From the NCBI GenBank assembly GCA_028281325.1, contig JANQKC010000011.1, positions 1 through 64,000 on the forward strand: a stretch of DNA of 64,000 nucleotides. The letters run 5' to 3'. A program made the position numbers and the translations under genes. Positions 34,861-44,780 of the stretch are shown one piece after another. Origin of the DNA: Alphaproteobacteria bacterium (GTDB lineage: Bacteria; Pseudomonadota; Alphaproteobacteria; UBA8366). The notes under the pieces are model-generated. The model did no database searches. It was not told the DNA's origin and saw only the letters and a program-made list of their open reading frames with translations. How positions within the stretch are numbered: position 1 is the stretch's first letter; every line of letters starts with the position of its first letter.

Positions 34861-35922
34861 CTATTCTTGCGTCAACTGGGTCACGTCCAGCAGGCCGATG
34901 GTTGAATCCCAAAGCGCCATCGCCAGCGTTTTGCCATCCTCGGAAAATGCCAAGGATTGGATAACGAGGCCGGTGTGGCGCTCGAACTTTCGTTCGCCGC
35001 TTTCCACGTCCCAGCCGCGCAGCATTCCGTTCTCGTCGCCGGAAACCGCCAGTTGCCCATTCGGCGATACCGCCACCGCCCGGACCCAATAGGACTCGAA
35101 GCCGTCGTGCCGCCAGGACACGTCGCCGGTCTGCGGCCGGACGCTCCACAGCCCGGACGTGCCGCCGATCTGCGACCCGACGATCAACGCCTGCGAATCC
35201 GGCGCGAAGGCCATGCTCCACAGGCCCAGGATCGTCTTCGGTTCGAACACCGACGCCGTTTGCGCCATCTGGAAGTCGCCCAGCACTTCGAAGATTTCCA
35301 GGATCGTGCGATGCCCCGGACGGCGACCGAGCGGATCCGGTTGGTCGGTGTAAGCACCGGTTGCCGCGGCCACGAACTGCCCGTTGTCCGACATTGCCAA
35401 CCCATTACGGACCGACATTTTCGTCGCGGCGACGGCGTATCTGGTCACGCTGTCGGTCTTCCAGACTTCAACCGTCCGCGACCCTTCGCCCGCGATCGCG
35501 AAGCTCGAACAATCCTTGCTCCATGCCGCGTGGTCATAGGCGCCGCCCACGACATGGCGTTTGTCGCCCGACGCGACGTCGACCAGAACGACATTGTCGG
35601 ATCCATTGACAAGCAACAACTCGCGGGCCCGGCAATAGGCGAAAAGCGATTCCGACCAGATGACCAGTTGCGACGTGCCGGTCGCCGTATCCCACGCATG
35701 AATGTTGCCATCGTCCTGCCAGGCGATGACCCGGGAGCGGTTTTGCTCCAACACGATTTGTACCGGAAGGTTCGGCAGGCGGCGGTCCTGATCATGCGTT
35801 CCGGCCTCGCCGAGCCGGGTCGTGAAGTCTGCCGCGGGCGTGCGGATGAAGATGTCGTAAATCAGCCACGCCACGCCAACGACGGTGATGGTCATGCAAG
35901 CGGCGAATAACGCCCGGTTCAT
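34861..35922 (-). CDS. membrane-anchored WD40-like beta-propeller protein
   Basis: A 353-aa protein. The N-terminal segment LFAACMTITVVGVAWLIYDIF is one transmembrane anchor. The rest is a likely seven-bladed propeller with repeated units such as VIAWQDDGNIHAWDTATGT, SMAFAPDSQALIVGSQIGG, AVAVSPNGQLAVSGDENGM and SLAFSEDGKTLAMALWDST. It is probably periplasmic and a protein-interaction scaffold. It converges on the cupin gene. No partner is evident. Confidence 0.78.
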   Translation of the reverse strand: MNRALFAACMTITVVGVAWLIYDIFIRTPAADFTTRLGEAGTHDQDRRLPNLPVQIVLEQNRSRVIAWQDDGNIHAWDTATGTSQLVIWSESLFAYCRARELLLVNGSDNVVLVDVASGDKRHVVGGAYDHAAWSKDCSSFAIAGEGSRTVEVWKTDSVTRYAVAATKMSVRNGLAMSDNGQFVAAATGAYTDQPDPLGRRPGHRTILEIFEVLGDFQMAQTASVFEPKTILGLWSMAFAPDSQALIVGSQIGGTSGLWSVRPQTGDVSWRHDGFESYWVRAVAVSPNGQLAVSGDENGMLRGWDVESGERKFERHTGLVIQSLAFSEDGKTLAMALWDSTIGLLDVTQLTQE

Positions 35923-36005
35923 CGCGAAGCCCCCTCTCGCCCTCAGCCCGCAATCGATGCAGGCTGCAGTATCGTCAGAACGAGAGGAAATCGCTAGATG
36001 GTGTC

Positions 36006-36374
36006 TTACAGCAACCGGTTCATCGTCCGCAGGCGGTTGGCGATGACCTTCATCACGTCGAGCGAGAAATACGGGGTTTCGTGGACCATGTAGAGAAAAC
36101 GTTTCTCGTCCAACGGCACAAGGGCGCAGTCGCTCGACGCGGTCACCGTCGCGCTACGCGGCGACTTATCGATCAACGCCATTTCGCCGAAGATGTCGCC
36201 ATCCCGAAGCGTCGCAACCTGCTTGCCGTCCACGGCGACGGATACGGTCCCGCTTTTCACGACATACATATTCGAGCCGGGATCGCCCTGTCTGAAGACG
36301 ATCGCACCGGCGTCATAGGTCTCGACGCCGCCGATTTTCTCGAACAGTTGCGCAAGGTCTATTTTCATTGCCAT
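36006..36374 (-). CDS. cyclic nucleotide-binding domain protein
   Basis: A 122-aa single cNMP-binding (CAP-like) domain with no DNA-binding domain. The phosphate-binding cassette reads FGEMALIDKSPRSATVTA. The DAGAIVFRQGDPGSNMYVVKSG front matches the family. GGAG six bases upstream selects the ATG at 36374. Longer in-frame starts exist. Such stand-alone domains act as cAMP/cGMP sensors or regulatory subunits. It is transcribed away from the methyltransferase gene, 128 bases apart. Confidence 0.83.
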   Translation of the reverse strand: MAMKIDLAQLFEKIGGVETYDAGAIVFRQGDPGSNMYVVKSGTVSVAVDGKQVATLRDGDIFGEMALIDKSPRSATVTASSDCALVPLDEKRFLYMVHETPYFSLDVMKVIANRLRTMNRLL

Positions 36375-36502
36375 GGCCCGCTCCGCCTCCATTTCATGAC
36401 CGTTTGATGAAACATACATGAAAATTCTTGCAGCTTGATGACAACGCACGGCGTCCCCGCCTTGCCCAGCCAGCCGGAACGCTGCTCGGCATCCTTACCT
36501 TC

Positions 36503-37378
36503 CTAGGCCGGGTTACGGCCGGTGATGACCCAGGACGACGACTCCATCACGATGCCGTCGGCGTCCTGTTTCTGCGCCTCGATCGCCTCGGCCAGGGCCG
36601 CTTCGATCTCGCCGCGTTTCGCTTCGGCCTCGTTGCCCGCCTCGCGGAAAACCTCACCCGCCGGGCCGAGCGCGAGTTGGAAATCGATGGCGTCCTGCAC
36701 CGTACGGCCGACGAGTACCGGCGCGTCGACCCGCGTGAAGGTGACGTCTTCGTATCCGGCGGATTTCATCATACCGGTGGCCATCTCTTCGTTCGCCATC
36801 GAAAAAGGACCCGGACCGCAGGTACGCGCGTCATCACCCGGCGCAGGCAAATAGGCGAGCACGACATCCTTCGCCATGCTAAGCCAGGGATTGTCCGCCG
36901 GACTCCGCCAGACGATATGCGTCGTCAAACCGCCCGGCTTGAGGGCCGTTCGCATGTTCCGCAGCCCGGCGACCGGGTTCGAAAAGAACATCGTGCCGAA
37001 GCGCGAGAAGACGAAATCGTAGGTCGGGTCGAACCTTTCCAACAGCGCATCGCCCTCGACAAAGGCGACGTTCGTCAGGCCTTTCGCTGCCGCGTCCGCC
37101 CGTCCGTATTCGAGGAAAGCGTTGCAGCAATCGAGACCGACAACGGTGCCCTTCGACCCGACGCGCCGGGCAAGGTCGACGGCGGTGTCGCCGAAACCGC
37201 ATCCGATATCGAGCACCTTATCGCCCTCTTTCACCGGCAGATTGGGAAAGATGGCGGCGCTGTGATTCGTCAGCCCATCAACCAAGATATGTTTGAAACG
37301 GATGAATTTCGGAACCAGGATCTCGTTCCAAAAATCGACGTATTCCGCGCTTTGCGTATTCGCGACGATCGCACTCAT
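36503..37378 (-). CDS. class I SAM-dependent methyltransferase
   Basis: A 291-aa Methyltransf_11/25-type enzyme. Motif I is VLDIGCGFGDTAVDLARRVG. FVEGDALLERFDPTYDFVFSR is followed by ALKPGG, the post-motif found in UbiE-like and small-molecule methyltransferases. The start at 37378 is preceded by GGAGG six bases upstream. The C-terminal half has a VGRTVQDAIDFQLALGP segment typical of a subgroup of sulfur or arsenic-type methyltransferases, but no substrate is inferred. Confidence 0.85.
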   Translation of the reverse strand: MSAIVANTQSAEYVDFWNEILVPKFIRFKHILVDGLTNHSAAIFPNLPVKEGDKVLDIGCGFGDTAVDLARRVGSKGTVVGLDCCNAFLEYGRADAAAKGLTNVAFVEGDALLERFDPTYDFVFSRFGTMFFSNPVAGLRNMRTALKPGGLTTHIVWRSPADNPWLSMAKDVVLAYLPAPGDDARTCGPGPFSMANEEMATGMMKSAGYEDVTFTRVDAPVLVGRTVQDAIDFQLALGPAGEVFREAGNEAEAKRGEIEAALAEAIEAQKQDADGIVMESSSWVITGRNPA

Positions 37379-37545
37379 GGGATGCCTCCGCCCTTTGTTG
37401 GGTGTTCGAGCGAAACCGGCGGGAATGCCGATCCCGAACACCGAACACCGAACACCCTAAGGCGGCAGTGTTTCCCGCCGTTGTCTGCATCGGCGGAAAA
37501 CTGTTTCAATTGTTGCTGAGCGGTCGGAAAGGGGCGTAAGCGGAC

Positions 37546-38124
37546 CTAGCCTTCGGCGGCGAGCCAGGCGTTGAAGCGATCGTCGCATTCGCGGAAGACG
37601 GCGCGGGTGTGGTCCATGTCCCAAGGTTCCTCGACCAAGGTCTCGTGATCCCACTGCGCGCGCGGCTTCGGCGGTTCGAAGAAGTTACCGCCATAGACAT
37701 GGAGGGCGCTGGTCAGTTTCTTGATCGGGTTGGCGACCGAATGGATGATGTCGGGGCCCATCGTCACCGCCTGCCCCGTTCCCATCGAGTCCGAGCCGGC
37801 GGCTTCGATCATCGGCGCGCCGGGCGCTGCGTCCTTGATGCGGCGCCAGAACATATTGTCCTCGCGCCCGCCGTAGATGCCGATCACCGCGAACATGTTG
37901 TGATTATGCGGCAGCAACGTCATGCAGGGCGCCCAGATGAAGTTGATGATCGTCAGGTCGTCGGCCTGATACAGCGGGAAGACGCCCGCCTGGGTCGGCT
38001 CGCCCAACTCGGCGCAGACGCCCGAAGGGTCCGCGACCGCTTCCACGACCAGTTCGCGAATGGCCCTCTGCCCCTCGCCCACCGCCGATTTGCAATCCTC
38101 GATAAACCGATCCTGCTTGAACAC
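37546..38124 (-). CDS. cysteine dioxygenase-type cupin enzyme
   Basis: A 192-aa double-stranded beta-helix protein of the cysteine/thiol dioxygenase superfamily. Iron ligands would be His73 and His75 (LLPHNHNMFAVIG) and His128 (DIIHSV). GIYGGREDNMFWRR and LHVYGGNFF fit the group. The GTG at 38124 has GGAGG seven bases upstream. It probably oxidises a thiol such as cysteine, mercaptopropionate or cysteamine, or is a phosphonate-type dioxygenase relative. The substrate is not resolved. Confidence 0.78.
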   Translation of the reverse strand: MFKQDRFIEDCKSAVGEGQRAIRELVVEAVADPSGVCAELGEPTQAGVFPLYQADDLTIINFIWAPCMTLLPHNHNMFAVIGIYGGREDNMFWRRIKDAAPGAPMIEAAGSDSMGTGQAVTMGPDIIHSVANPIKKLTSALHVYGGNFFEPPKPRAQWDHETLVEEPWDMDHTRAVFRECDDRFNAWLAAEG

Positions 38125-38275
38125 GTCGCATCCTCCCATTCCAGGCGATTGTTTTGCGGCATCGTAGCGCCCGCCTGACGCCCGAGCCACCGCAACCGAT
38201 GCGACAAATAGCAGCCGATTGTTTCTCGACGATGTCTGGGACGATGGGGAAACATCTGAATCTTTAGGGAATACT

Positions 38276-39031
38276 CTAGCCGCTGTTACGAGTGACCGCC
38301 CCGCTATCGTCGGCAGGAATCCATCCCATGCAGGTCCGGTATGCAATCGATACGGCACTGACGATCAATGCAAGTGTCAAAAAACCGAGCAACCTACTGA
38401 ATAGCCCAAGTACCAGCATCAATTCGCTCTCGCTCGCCTTGTATTGTTCAAACCCAACAGTTCGAGCGTAGTAAATGCCCGCAAAGTAAAGCCCGACATG
38501 TGAAACTAGGAGCATTGGGAGGGCGGCAGCCAATATCGCCAGATAAATTCGGAGTCCTTGCCCTCTAGTGCTCTGCCAAGATCGTCTAAAGGAGTAAATT
38601 TCATCAATTGCAACTTGCGGAAATACGAAACAGACACGGGCAAATGGGTATGGAAGAATTAGATACTTCAAAATGAGAAAAAGAATAGGCCATACTAGGG
38701 TATAGATTGCATAGTGCGCGCTCGAAATATCTGGTCCCGAAAGGATCAAGATTCCTGCTGCGACAAGAGGGGCCACGTATGCCGCTGTAACAACGAAAAA
38801 CTCACGCAAGTAACGAAAATGCCGTCCTAGGGCGGCCGAAATGATCCGCGGGCGACCTTTGATCGGACCTAAAAGAACGTAACGATGCCAAGATACGGAA
38901 AACGCCGTGTATGGAATCAAGATAAGAAGTGGAAGAACCAAGGAAACCGGTACCGTTGCCGAAACCGGCGAGTATTCCCAGCCCGTTTGAAGGATCGTCA
39001 GAAGCAAGAATGGCAATACCATTAGCTTCAA
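38276..39031 (-). CDS. uncharacterised multi-pass membrane protein, 5' end probably cut by an IS
   Basis: The 251-residue stretch contains about five to six hydrophobic segments (LMVLPFLLLTIL, VSLVLPLLILIPYTAFSV, VTAAYVAPLVAAGILIL, YTLVWPILFLILKYLILPY, IYLAILAAALPMLLVSHVGLY and LLGFLTLALIVSAVSIAY). The only near starts are a TTG at 39031 and an ATG at 39022, neither with a ribosome site. The frame stays open upstream to the IS edge at about 39095, encoding LSGEYPICTTYVSVFGNLLAF, so the native start may be lost. The gene is AT-rich relative to its surroundings. No family is recognised. Confidence 0.55.
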   Translation of the reverse strand: MKLMVLPFLLLTILQTGWEYSPVSATVPVSLVLPLLILIPYTAFSVSWHRYVLLGPIKGRPRIISAALGRHFRYLREFFVVTAAYVAPLVAAGILILSGPDISSAHYAIYTLVWPILFLILKYLILPYPFARVCFVFPQVAIDEIYSFRRSWQSTRGQGLRIYLAILAAALPMLLVSHVGLYFAGIYYARTVGFEQYKASESELMLVLGLFSRLLGFLTLALIVSAVSIAYRTCMGWIPADDSGAVTRNSG

Positions 39032-39095
39032 GAACGCTAAGAGATTGCCAAATACGGAAACATAGGTTGTACAGATAGGGTATTCGCCTGACAGT

Positions 39096-39117
39096 CGCCG
39101 CTCCTGGCCGGAGTTAG
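39096..39117. repeat. IS481-type element left terminal inverted repeat
   Basis: The 22 bases starting CGCCGCTCCTGG match the complement of 40210-40231 at 19 of 22 positions. The transposase stop lies just inside. The exact outer boundary and any target duplication are not certain. Confidence 0.65.
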
Positions 39118-39118
39118 T

Positions 39119-40168
39119 TTAGGCGGCTTTTTTCCTTTTATCCTCCTTTGTTTTTTTCGTCCTTGGCAGGCAGCGTTTGAAGACGTCGGCGGGCGTCCTA
39201 CCGTTCATGTTTCGGCCCTGATGGGGTCGTCTGGTGTTGTAGGCGATGAGGTAGGCATCGAGGTCCTTCTGCATCTCGTCGATGCTCTCGTAGAACTTCT
39301 TCCTGCCCATGACGCGGAAGTGCTCGTCGAGCAGGGTACGGTGCAGGCGTTCGACGAAGCCGTTGGACTGTGGCCTCCTGACCTTGGTGGTGCGATGCTC
39401 GATCTCCTCGAGCTGGAGGAACAGCTCGAAGGGATGACGGTCGGGCCGGCCGCAATATTCCCTGCCATTGTCCGAGAGCACCGTCGATATCCTTGCGTCC
39501 TGTGTCTCGAAGGTCGGCAGCACATCGTTGTTCATGACGTGGATCGCGGTGACCGGCAGCTTGTTGGGATAGAGCCTGCCCCAGGCATAGCGCGAGTGAC
39601 AGTCGACGACGGTCTGCAGGTAGACCTTCCCGACCCCTTTGAGATGGCCGACGAAGAAGGTGTCGACGGCGACGAGATCGCCGGTGTGGCGGGTCTCGAT
39701 ATGGCGTTCGCGGAACTCTGGGCTGAACCGTTCCAGCAGCCGGACCTGCTCGTCGGAGAGCTCGATCTTGCGGTCCGCCGTAGTCTTCTCCAGCCGCAAC
39801 AGCCGTTCCTGCTTGGTGAGCAGGCTGTGGCGGGACCATACGCCGCGCACCCCGCCAGATGAGACCTGCACGCCCTTGAGCGACAGTTCCTGGGCGACAC
39901 GCAGCGCGCCATGGGTGGGGTGATCGAGGGCATGCGACAATATCGCGGCCTCGACTTCCTCGGAGACACGGTTGGGGTGCGGACCCTTGGCGCCGGGCAG
40001 CCGATCGATCAGCCCGTCGGCCCCGTAGGTCTGGTAGTTCCTTCTGATCTCGTAAAACTGCTGGCGGGAATACCCCATGATGCGGCAGGCCTTCGAGACA
40101 TTGCTCATTTCGTTGGCCAATTCCAGCAAGCTCAGCTTGCGCCGTGCTATCTTGTCCTTGGTGGTCAT
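39119..40168 (-). CDS. IS481-family transposase
   Basis: A 349-aa DDE transposase. The N-terminal helix-turn-helix NVSKACRIMGYSRQQFYEIRR is followed by an rve-type catalytic core: first Asp in LVAVDTFFVG, second Asp in STVLSDNGREYCG, and Glu in NGFVERLHRTLLDEHF. AGGAG six bases upstream supports the ATG at 40168. It is intact with no frameshift, and so could be active. It shares its reading direction with the disrupted membrane gene. Confidence 0.93.
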   Translation of the reverse strand: MTTKDKIARRKLSLLELANEMSNVSKACRIMGYSRQQFYEIRRNYQTYGADGLIDRLPGAKGPHPNRVSEEVEAAILSHALDHPTHGALRVAQELSLKGVQVSSGGVRGVWSRHSLLTKQERLLRLEKTTADRKIELSDEQVRLLERFSPEFRERHIETRHTGDLVAVDTFFVGHLKGVGKVYLQTVVDCHSRYAWGRLYPNKLPVTAIHVMNNDVLPTFETQDARISTVLSDNGREYCGRPDRHPFELFLQLEEIEHRTTKVRRPQSNGFVERLHRTLLDEHFRVMGRKKFYESIDEMQKDLDAYLIAYNTRRPHQGRNMNGRTPADVFKRCLPRTKKTKEDKRKKAA

Positions 40169-40209
40169 GTTGTTCTCCTGAGAGGTTGGATGTTTGTGCA
40201 AAAACAATC

Positions 40210-40231
40210 CTAACGCCTTCCAGGAGCGGCG
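40210..40231. repeat. IS481-type element right terminal inverted repeat
   Basis: The complement of this 22-base stretch reads CGCCGCTCCTGG then AAGGCGTTAG, matching the left end except at three positions. It lies 42 bases upstream of the transposase start. Confidence 0.65.
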
Positions 40232-40325
40232 TGGCCACCGCCGGCGCGCCCGACTCTCGCGGTCGCGCGCCGACGGACCAAACTGTCAAGGGATTACCAT
40301 CGCAATACAGCCCAGGTTGCCCTGC

Positions 40326-41477
40326 TCACCCGGCGCGCTGAAACCGTTTCAGCAGGATGAACGAGAGAACCAACACGGGCCCCAGCACCAACGCACCCGA
40401 AAAGAAGGGCCACGACACGCCCAGCGCGGCGAAGGCGAACCCGCCCCAGGCCGGTCCCAGGATGCGGCCGAGGCTCGCCGCGGACTGGCTCAACCCCAAC
40501 GCACCGCCGCGGATGGCGTCCGGCGCGGCGCTGCTCATCATGCTGAGCAGCGACGGATTGGCGAGACCGAACCCGACCGACAGCAAGGCGAGCGGCGGCA
40601 ACAGCATCAGGCGCACGTCGGTCGTCGGCAGGATCGCCAACCCCCCCGCCAAACAGAATACCGCCAGGCTGAACACCAGCGGCTCGCCGAACCACCCGAC
40701 CAGGCGGCCGACCAGCCAGCCCTGGACAAACACGCTGCACAGACCGGCGAAGGCCAGGTAGTAACCGACCTGCCGCGGCCCCATGCCGAGGATCCGCTCG
40801 CACCACAGCGCGAAGACCGATTCCATGCCGGAAAACACGAAGAAGAGGCAGAAATGCAGACCGAGCATCACGGCGAAGATCGGTGCTGTGGCGGTCACGT
40901 CCTGCAGCCGGACCCGCGCCGTCGACGACCGTTCATGCCGCACCGGCTCGCGAATGCCCACCAGAGCCACGGTCAACGCGACCATCGATCCGCCGGCGGC
41001 GACCAGGATCGGCAACTGAAAATTGGGCGAGGCCCCGCCGACCAGATACCCGCCGAGCGCCGGACCGACGACGAAGCCGACGCCGAAGGCCGCGCCGATA
41101 AGGCCCATCCCACGGGCGCGCTGGTCCGGCGCGGTGGTATCCGCGATGTAGGCTTGGCTCGTCACCAGCCAGCCGTTCATGACGCCGCCGAGAATCCGGG
41201 CAGCGAAGATTTCGGTCAGTCCGCCGGCGTTGGCCAACCAGATATAGGCGGCGGCCGATCCCGCGAAACTGATCAGGATGACCGGTTTGCGGCCAACCCG
41301 GTCCGACAGCCGGCCCCAGAGCGGGGCGGTCAGGAATTGCGCCAGGGAAAAGCTGGCGAACAGCCAGGCGACCTGCTGCGGCGTTGCGCCCGCCGTCCCC
41401 GCATAGAACGGCAACAACGGCACGATGACGCCGAACCCGATGACATTGGCGAGCGCGGCGAGGAGGAGCGGCAGCAT
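40326..41477 (-). CDS. MFS transporter (TetA-like drug:proton antiporter type)
   Basis: A 383-aa major facilitator with about 12 hydrophobic helices. Motif A, GRLSDRVGRKPV, sits between helices 2 and 3, and helix 1 (ALANVIGFGVIVPLLPFYAG) resembles TetA-type exporters. The long soluble N-terminal extension of some members is absent. It follows mutL on the same strand by 22 bases and is the last gene of the housekeeping run. The substrate is unknown. Confidence 0.87.
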   Translation of the reverse strand: MLPLLLAALANVIGFGVIVPLLPFYAGTAGATPQQVAWLFASFSLAQFLTAPLWGRLSDRVGRKPVILISFAGSAAAYIWLANAGGLTEIFAARILGGVMNGWLVTSQAYIADTTAPDQRARGMGLIGAAFGVGFVVGPALGGYLVGGASPNFQLPILVAAGGSMVALTVALVGIREPVRHERSSTARVRLQDVTATAPIFAVMLGLHFCLFFVFSGMESVFALWCERILGMGPRQVGYYLAFAGLCSVFVQGWLVGRLVGWFGEPLVFSLAVFCLAGGLAILPTTDVRLMLLPPLALLSVGFGLANPSLLSMMSSAAPDAIRGGALGLSQSAASLGRILGPAWGGFAFAALGVSWPFFSGALVLGPVLVLSFILLKRFQRAG

Positions 41478-41499
41478 GGCGGGTCGCGGTCGGCGCGGC

Positions 41500-43335
41500 T
41501 CAACGCCGACCGAACAGCTTCTCGATATCGGCGAGCTTCAACTCCACATAGGTCGGTCGGCCGTGGTTGCACTGGCCGGAATGCGGCGTGCCTTCCATCT
41601 CGCGCAGCAAAGCGTTCATCTCATCCTGATTGAGGCGCCGGCCCGCGCGCACCGAGCCATGGCACGCCATCGTCCCGCAAACCTCCTCCAGCTTCTCCTT
41701 GAGGCTGAAGGTCCCGCCGAGTTCCGCCAACTCGTCCGCGAGATCGCGCACCAGACCGGCGACATCGACCTTACCGAGCATCGCCGGGACCTCGCGCACC
41801 GCGACCGCGCCGGGCCCGAACCCTTCGAGCACCAGCCCCAGCTCCGCCAGTTCATGCGCCCGGTCGACCAGGCGCTGCACCGCCGGTTCGTCCAATTCGA
41901 CGATCTCGGGGATCAGCAAGCCCTGCCGCTTGACCCCGGTCTCCGCCAAGGCCGCCTTCATCCGTTCGTAGACTAGGCGTTCATGCGCCGCGTGCTGGTC
42001 AACGATGACGATCCCGTCGCCGGTCTGCGCCACCACATAGGTTTCGTGCAGTTGCGCGCGCGCCGCGCCAAGCGGGTAGGATTCCACGATCTCACCCGTG
42101 TCGGGCGCGTATTCCTGGCCGGCGCGCGCCTCGGGCGGAAAGGCGACGACCTCGCCCGCCGATCCGGCGCCCCCGAGCGGCGCCTGATAGGCGGCTCCCT
42201 GTTCGGACAGGCCGCGGGACAGGCCGCCGCCGGGATAGCGATAGGCCGGCCCCGGATAGGGGCCGCCGCCCTGTTGCGGCGCATTGGTCCGGATCGCGCC
42301 CAGCGCGGCGGCGGCGACCGTGGTCGAGGCCCGGTGCCCGGCCTCGGCCAAGGCGTGCTTCAGCGCGCCGACGATCAGCCCGCGCACCAGACCGGAATCG
42401 CGGAACCGCACCTCGGCCTTGGCCGGATGGACGTTGACGTCGACCGCATGGGGTTCGATCTCCAGGAACAGCGCGATCAGCGGATGCCGGTCGCGCGACA
42501 GGAAATCGGCATAGGCGCCGCGGACCGCGCCGATCAACAGCCGGTCCTTGACCGGTCGGCCGTTGACGAAAAGAAACTGCTGCGCGGCGTTGCCCCGGTT
42601 CAGGGTCGGCAATCCCGCGTATCCGGTGAGATGGATGCCTTCGCGCTCGGCATCGATCGGCAGCGCGTTGGCGGCGAATTCCCGGCCCATGATGCCCGAC
42701 AACCGTTGCAGGCGGCTTTCCAGCAGCTCGCCCTGCTCGGCGTCGAGCCGCAGGCGGGTCTTGGTTTCGTCGGTCAGGGAGAACCCGATATCCGGCCGCG
42801 CCATCGCCAGCCGTTTCAAGGTGTCGCTGATCTGCTGCGTTTCCGACCGCGTGGTCCGCAGGAACTTGAGCCGCGCCGGCGTCGCGTAGAAGAGATCGCG
42901 CACCTCGATCCGCGTCCCGGCCGCGTGCGCCGCCGGGGACGGGCCCGACAGCTTGCCGCCCTCCACGGCGAGCATCCAGGCGCTGTCGGCGTCGGCCGTC
43001 CGGCTGGTGATCGCGAGCCGGCTGACCGCGCCGATCGACGGCAGCGCTTCGCCCCGGAAGCCCAGGCTGGCGATCGCCGACAGATCGTGATCCGGCAGCT
43101 TCGAGGTGGCGTGCCGCTCGACCGCGAGCAACAGGTCGTCCCGGGCCATGCCGCAGCCGTCGTCGGCGACCGCGATCAGCGATTTGCCGCCGTCGCGGAT
43201 CGTCACGTCGATCTGCCGCGCACCCGCGTCGATGCTGTTTTCCACCAATTCCTTGACCGCCGAGGCCGGGCGTTCGATGACCTCGCCGGCGGCGATCCGG
43301 TTGACCACCGTTTCGGGCAAACGCTGGATGGTCAC
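41500..43335 (-). CDS. mutL: DNA mismatch repair protein MutL
   Basis: A 611-aa protein. The GHKL ATPase domain has [26 protein letters not shown], the ATP-lid [10 protein letters not shown] and the motif [12 protein letters not shown] Gly/Pro-rich linker spans about 345-400. The C-terminal endonuclease motif [12 protein letters not shown] is intact, as in mutH-lacking bacteria, and the end has QCNHGRPT. It nicks the daughter strand after MutS binding. Its start overlaps pgi's stop by four bases. Confidence 0.97.
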   Translation of the reverse strand: MTIQRLPETVVNRIAAGEVIERPASAVKELVENSIDAGARQIDVTIRDGGKSLIAVADDGCGMARDDLLLAVERHATSKLPDHDLSAIASLGFRGEALPSIGAVSRLAITSRTADADSAWMLAVEGGKLSGPSPAAHAAGTRIEVRDLFYATPARLKFLRTTRSETQQISDTLKRLAMARPDIGFSLTDETKTRLRLDAEQGELLESRLQRLSGIMGREFAANALPIDAEREGIHLTGYAGLPTLNRGNAAQQFLFVNGRPVKDRLLIGAVRGAYADFLSRDRHPLIALFLEIEPHAVDVNVHPAKAEVRFRDSGLVRGLIVGALKHALAEAGHRASTTVAAAALGAIRTNAPQQGGGPYPGPAYRYPGGGLSRGLSEQGAAYQAPLGGAGSAGEVVAFPPEARAGQEYAPDTGEIVESYPLGAARAQLHETYVVAQTGDGIVIVDQHAAHERLVYERMKAALAETGVKRQGLLIPEIVELDEPAVQRLVDRAHELAELGLVLEGFGPGAVAVREVPAMLGKVDVAGLVRDLADELAELGGTFSLKEKLEEVCGTMACHGSVRAGRRLNQDEMNALLREMEGTPHSGQCNHGRPTYVELKLADIEKLFGRR

Positions 43336-44645
43336 GACGACGCCTCCCCGAAGGCGGCCATGTAGCGCCGCGCCAACTGCTTGCCCTCCTCGACCGCGGG
43401 CTGGTCGAACGGATCAACGCCCAGCAGCTGCGCGGCGATGATCGTTTCCAGCATGAAATGCATCATCAGCGCGCCGAGCGTGCGCTCGTCCACCGCGTCG
43501 AGCCGCAGCACCCGAACCGGCCGTCCCCGCGCGATGAGCGTTTCGGCGGTGGCGCGCTGGCAGGAATCGAGCAGGTCGCCCATGCGACGCCCGCGCATCC
43601 AATCGAGCGAGTCGTCGTCGAACAAGGCGGTATCGATGACCGGCCCCACGCCGGCGTTCGGCCCCATCACCACGGTGAAGAGCTTGTCCGCCGGGCCGTC
43701 GAGATAGAGCTGAAGCTGGCTGTGCTGGTCCACGGTGCCCATGGCGCGCAACGGCGTCGTGCCCTCGCCGTTCTTGCCGAGGCTTTCCGCCCAAAGCTGC
43801 CGGTACCACAATGCGAACGGGGCCAGCCGGTCGACATAGGGAAACAGCACCGACATCGCCGCACCGCGGTCTTTCGCCAATCCCACGGCGATGGCCGCGC
43901 CGACGGCAGGCGGCACGGCCGCGGGGTTGCCCTCGCTCAACAACGTCTGCAACACCTCGTCGGCGCCCTGGCGGATCGCCGCGCCGTCGAGGCCCGCGAT
44001 CATCGCCGGCAGCAGACCGACCAGCGACAGGACGGAGAACCGTCCCCCGACCCCCGGATCATGGTCCAGCGTGGGCAGGTCGAACCGCTCGGCGAGCCGG
44101 CGCAACACGCTGTCGTTCGGCTCGACGATCGCCATGGCGTGCTCGGCGAGAGTAGCGCGCCCCACGGTTCCGTCGAGCCAGTTGAAGATGCAGAAAAGCT
44201 GGGTCAGCGTCTCCGCCGTGCCGCCGGATTTCGAGACGGCGACGACCCCGGTGCGCGCCGGGTCGAGCGTGCCGATCAACCCGTCGAAACTGTGCGGGTC
44301 GACATTCTCCATGAAATGCAGGCGCGGTTTGGCTTGAGCGAGAACGGCATCCGGCCCGGCGAGGGCGCAGAGACTGCGGCCGCCGAGACTGGACCCGCCG
44401 GTGCCGAGCAGCAGGACATCGTCGAAATTCTGTCGGTAGCGCGCCGCGACCCGTTCCAAATCCGCCAGATCGTCGGTCTTGCCCGGCAAGCGCAGCAACG
44501 GCAAGGATCCGTCCGCATGGCGCGCCCGCAAGCCGTCGATCGCACCGGCCGCCTGCTTCAAAAAGGACTGGAAGCGTTCGCGCGGCAAGCCGCCCGCGCC
44601 GACCGCCTCGGCAATACAATATTCTATGTCCTGGCTATACAGCAT
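43332..44645 (-). CDS. pgi: glucose-6-phosphate isomerase
   Basis: A 437-aa short bacterial phosphoglucose isomerase, interconverting glucose-6-phosphate and fructose-6-phosphate. [15 protein letters not shown] and [11 protein letters not shown] bind the phosphate. The [15 protein letters not shown] and [12 protein letters not shown] segments give the signature and catalytic Glu region. It is shorter than the 549-aa E. coli form, as in several alphaproteobacteria. It is cotranscribed with mutL (four-base overlap). A 135-base gap separates it from the M16 gene upstream. Confidence 0.93.
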   Translation of the reverse strand: MLYSQDIEYCIAEAVGAGGLPRERFQSFLKQAAGAIDGLRARHADGSLPLLRLPGKTDDLADLERVAARYRQNFDDVLLLGTGGSSLGGRSLCALAGPDAVLAQAKPRLHFMENVDPHSFDGLIGTLDPARTGVVAVSKSGGTAETLTQLFCIFNWLDGTVGRATLAEHAMAIVEPNDSVLRRLAERFDLPTLDHDPGVGGRFSVLSLVGLLPAMIAGLDGAAIRQGADEVLQTLLSEGNPAAVPPAVGAAIAVGLAKDRGAAMSVLFPYVDRLAPFALWYRQLWAESLGKNGEGTTPLRAMGTVDQHSQLQLYLDGPADKLFTVVMGPNAGVGPVIDTALFDDDSLDWMRGRRMGDLLDSCQRATAETLIARGRPVRVLRLDAVDERTLGALMMHFMLETIIAAQLLGVDPFDQPAVEEGKQLARRYMAAFGEASS

Positions 44646-44780
44646 GACCGGTCAGCGCGGATATTGCCCGCCATGGCGCAGGCGCGCAACGGTCGACGCA
44701 AAACACCAGCGATCCGGGTCGCTTACCCGACCCCATGCAGCGCCGTATCGTGACATCATCGCGACTCGGCACGCGCCGCG

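Larger units (their letters stand above)
39096..40231 (-). mobile_element. IS481-family insertion sequence, about 1.1 kb
   Basis: A single transposase gene is bounded by imperfect 22-bp inverted repeats (39096-39117, 40210-40231; 19/22 matching). The left flank is an AT-rich membrane-protein gene and the right flank GC-rich DNA. No clear target-site duplication is seen from the immediate flanks, so one end may have been rearranged or the boundary may be displaced by a few bases. Confidence 0.75.

Noticed and set aside
37434..37457. Tandem CGAACAC units between methyltransferase and cupin genes.
   Set aside because: Only about three short copies with no flanking structure. Not enough for a CRISPR or known repeat.
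40232..40325. Search for the missing 5' half of the membrane gene on the far side of the IS.
   Set aside because: The sequence is GC-rich and the minus-strand frame hits a stop early. No continuation is seen.
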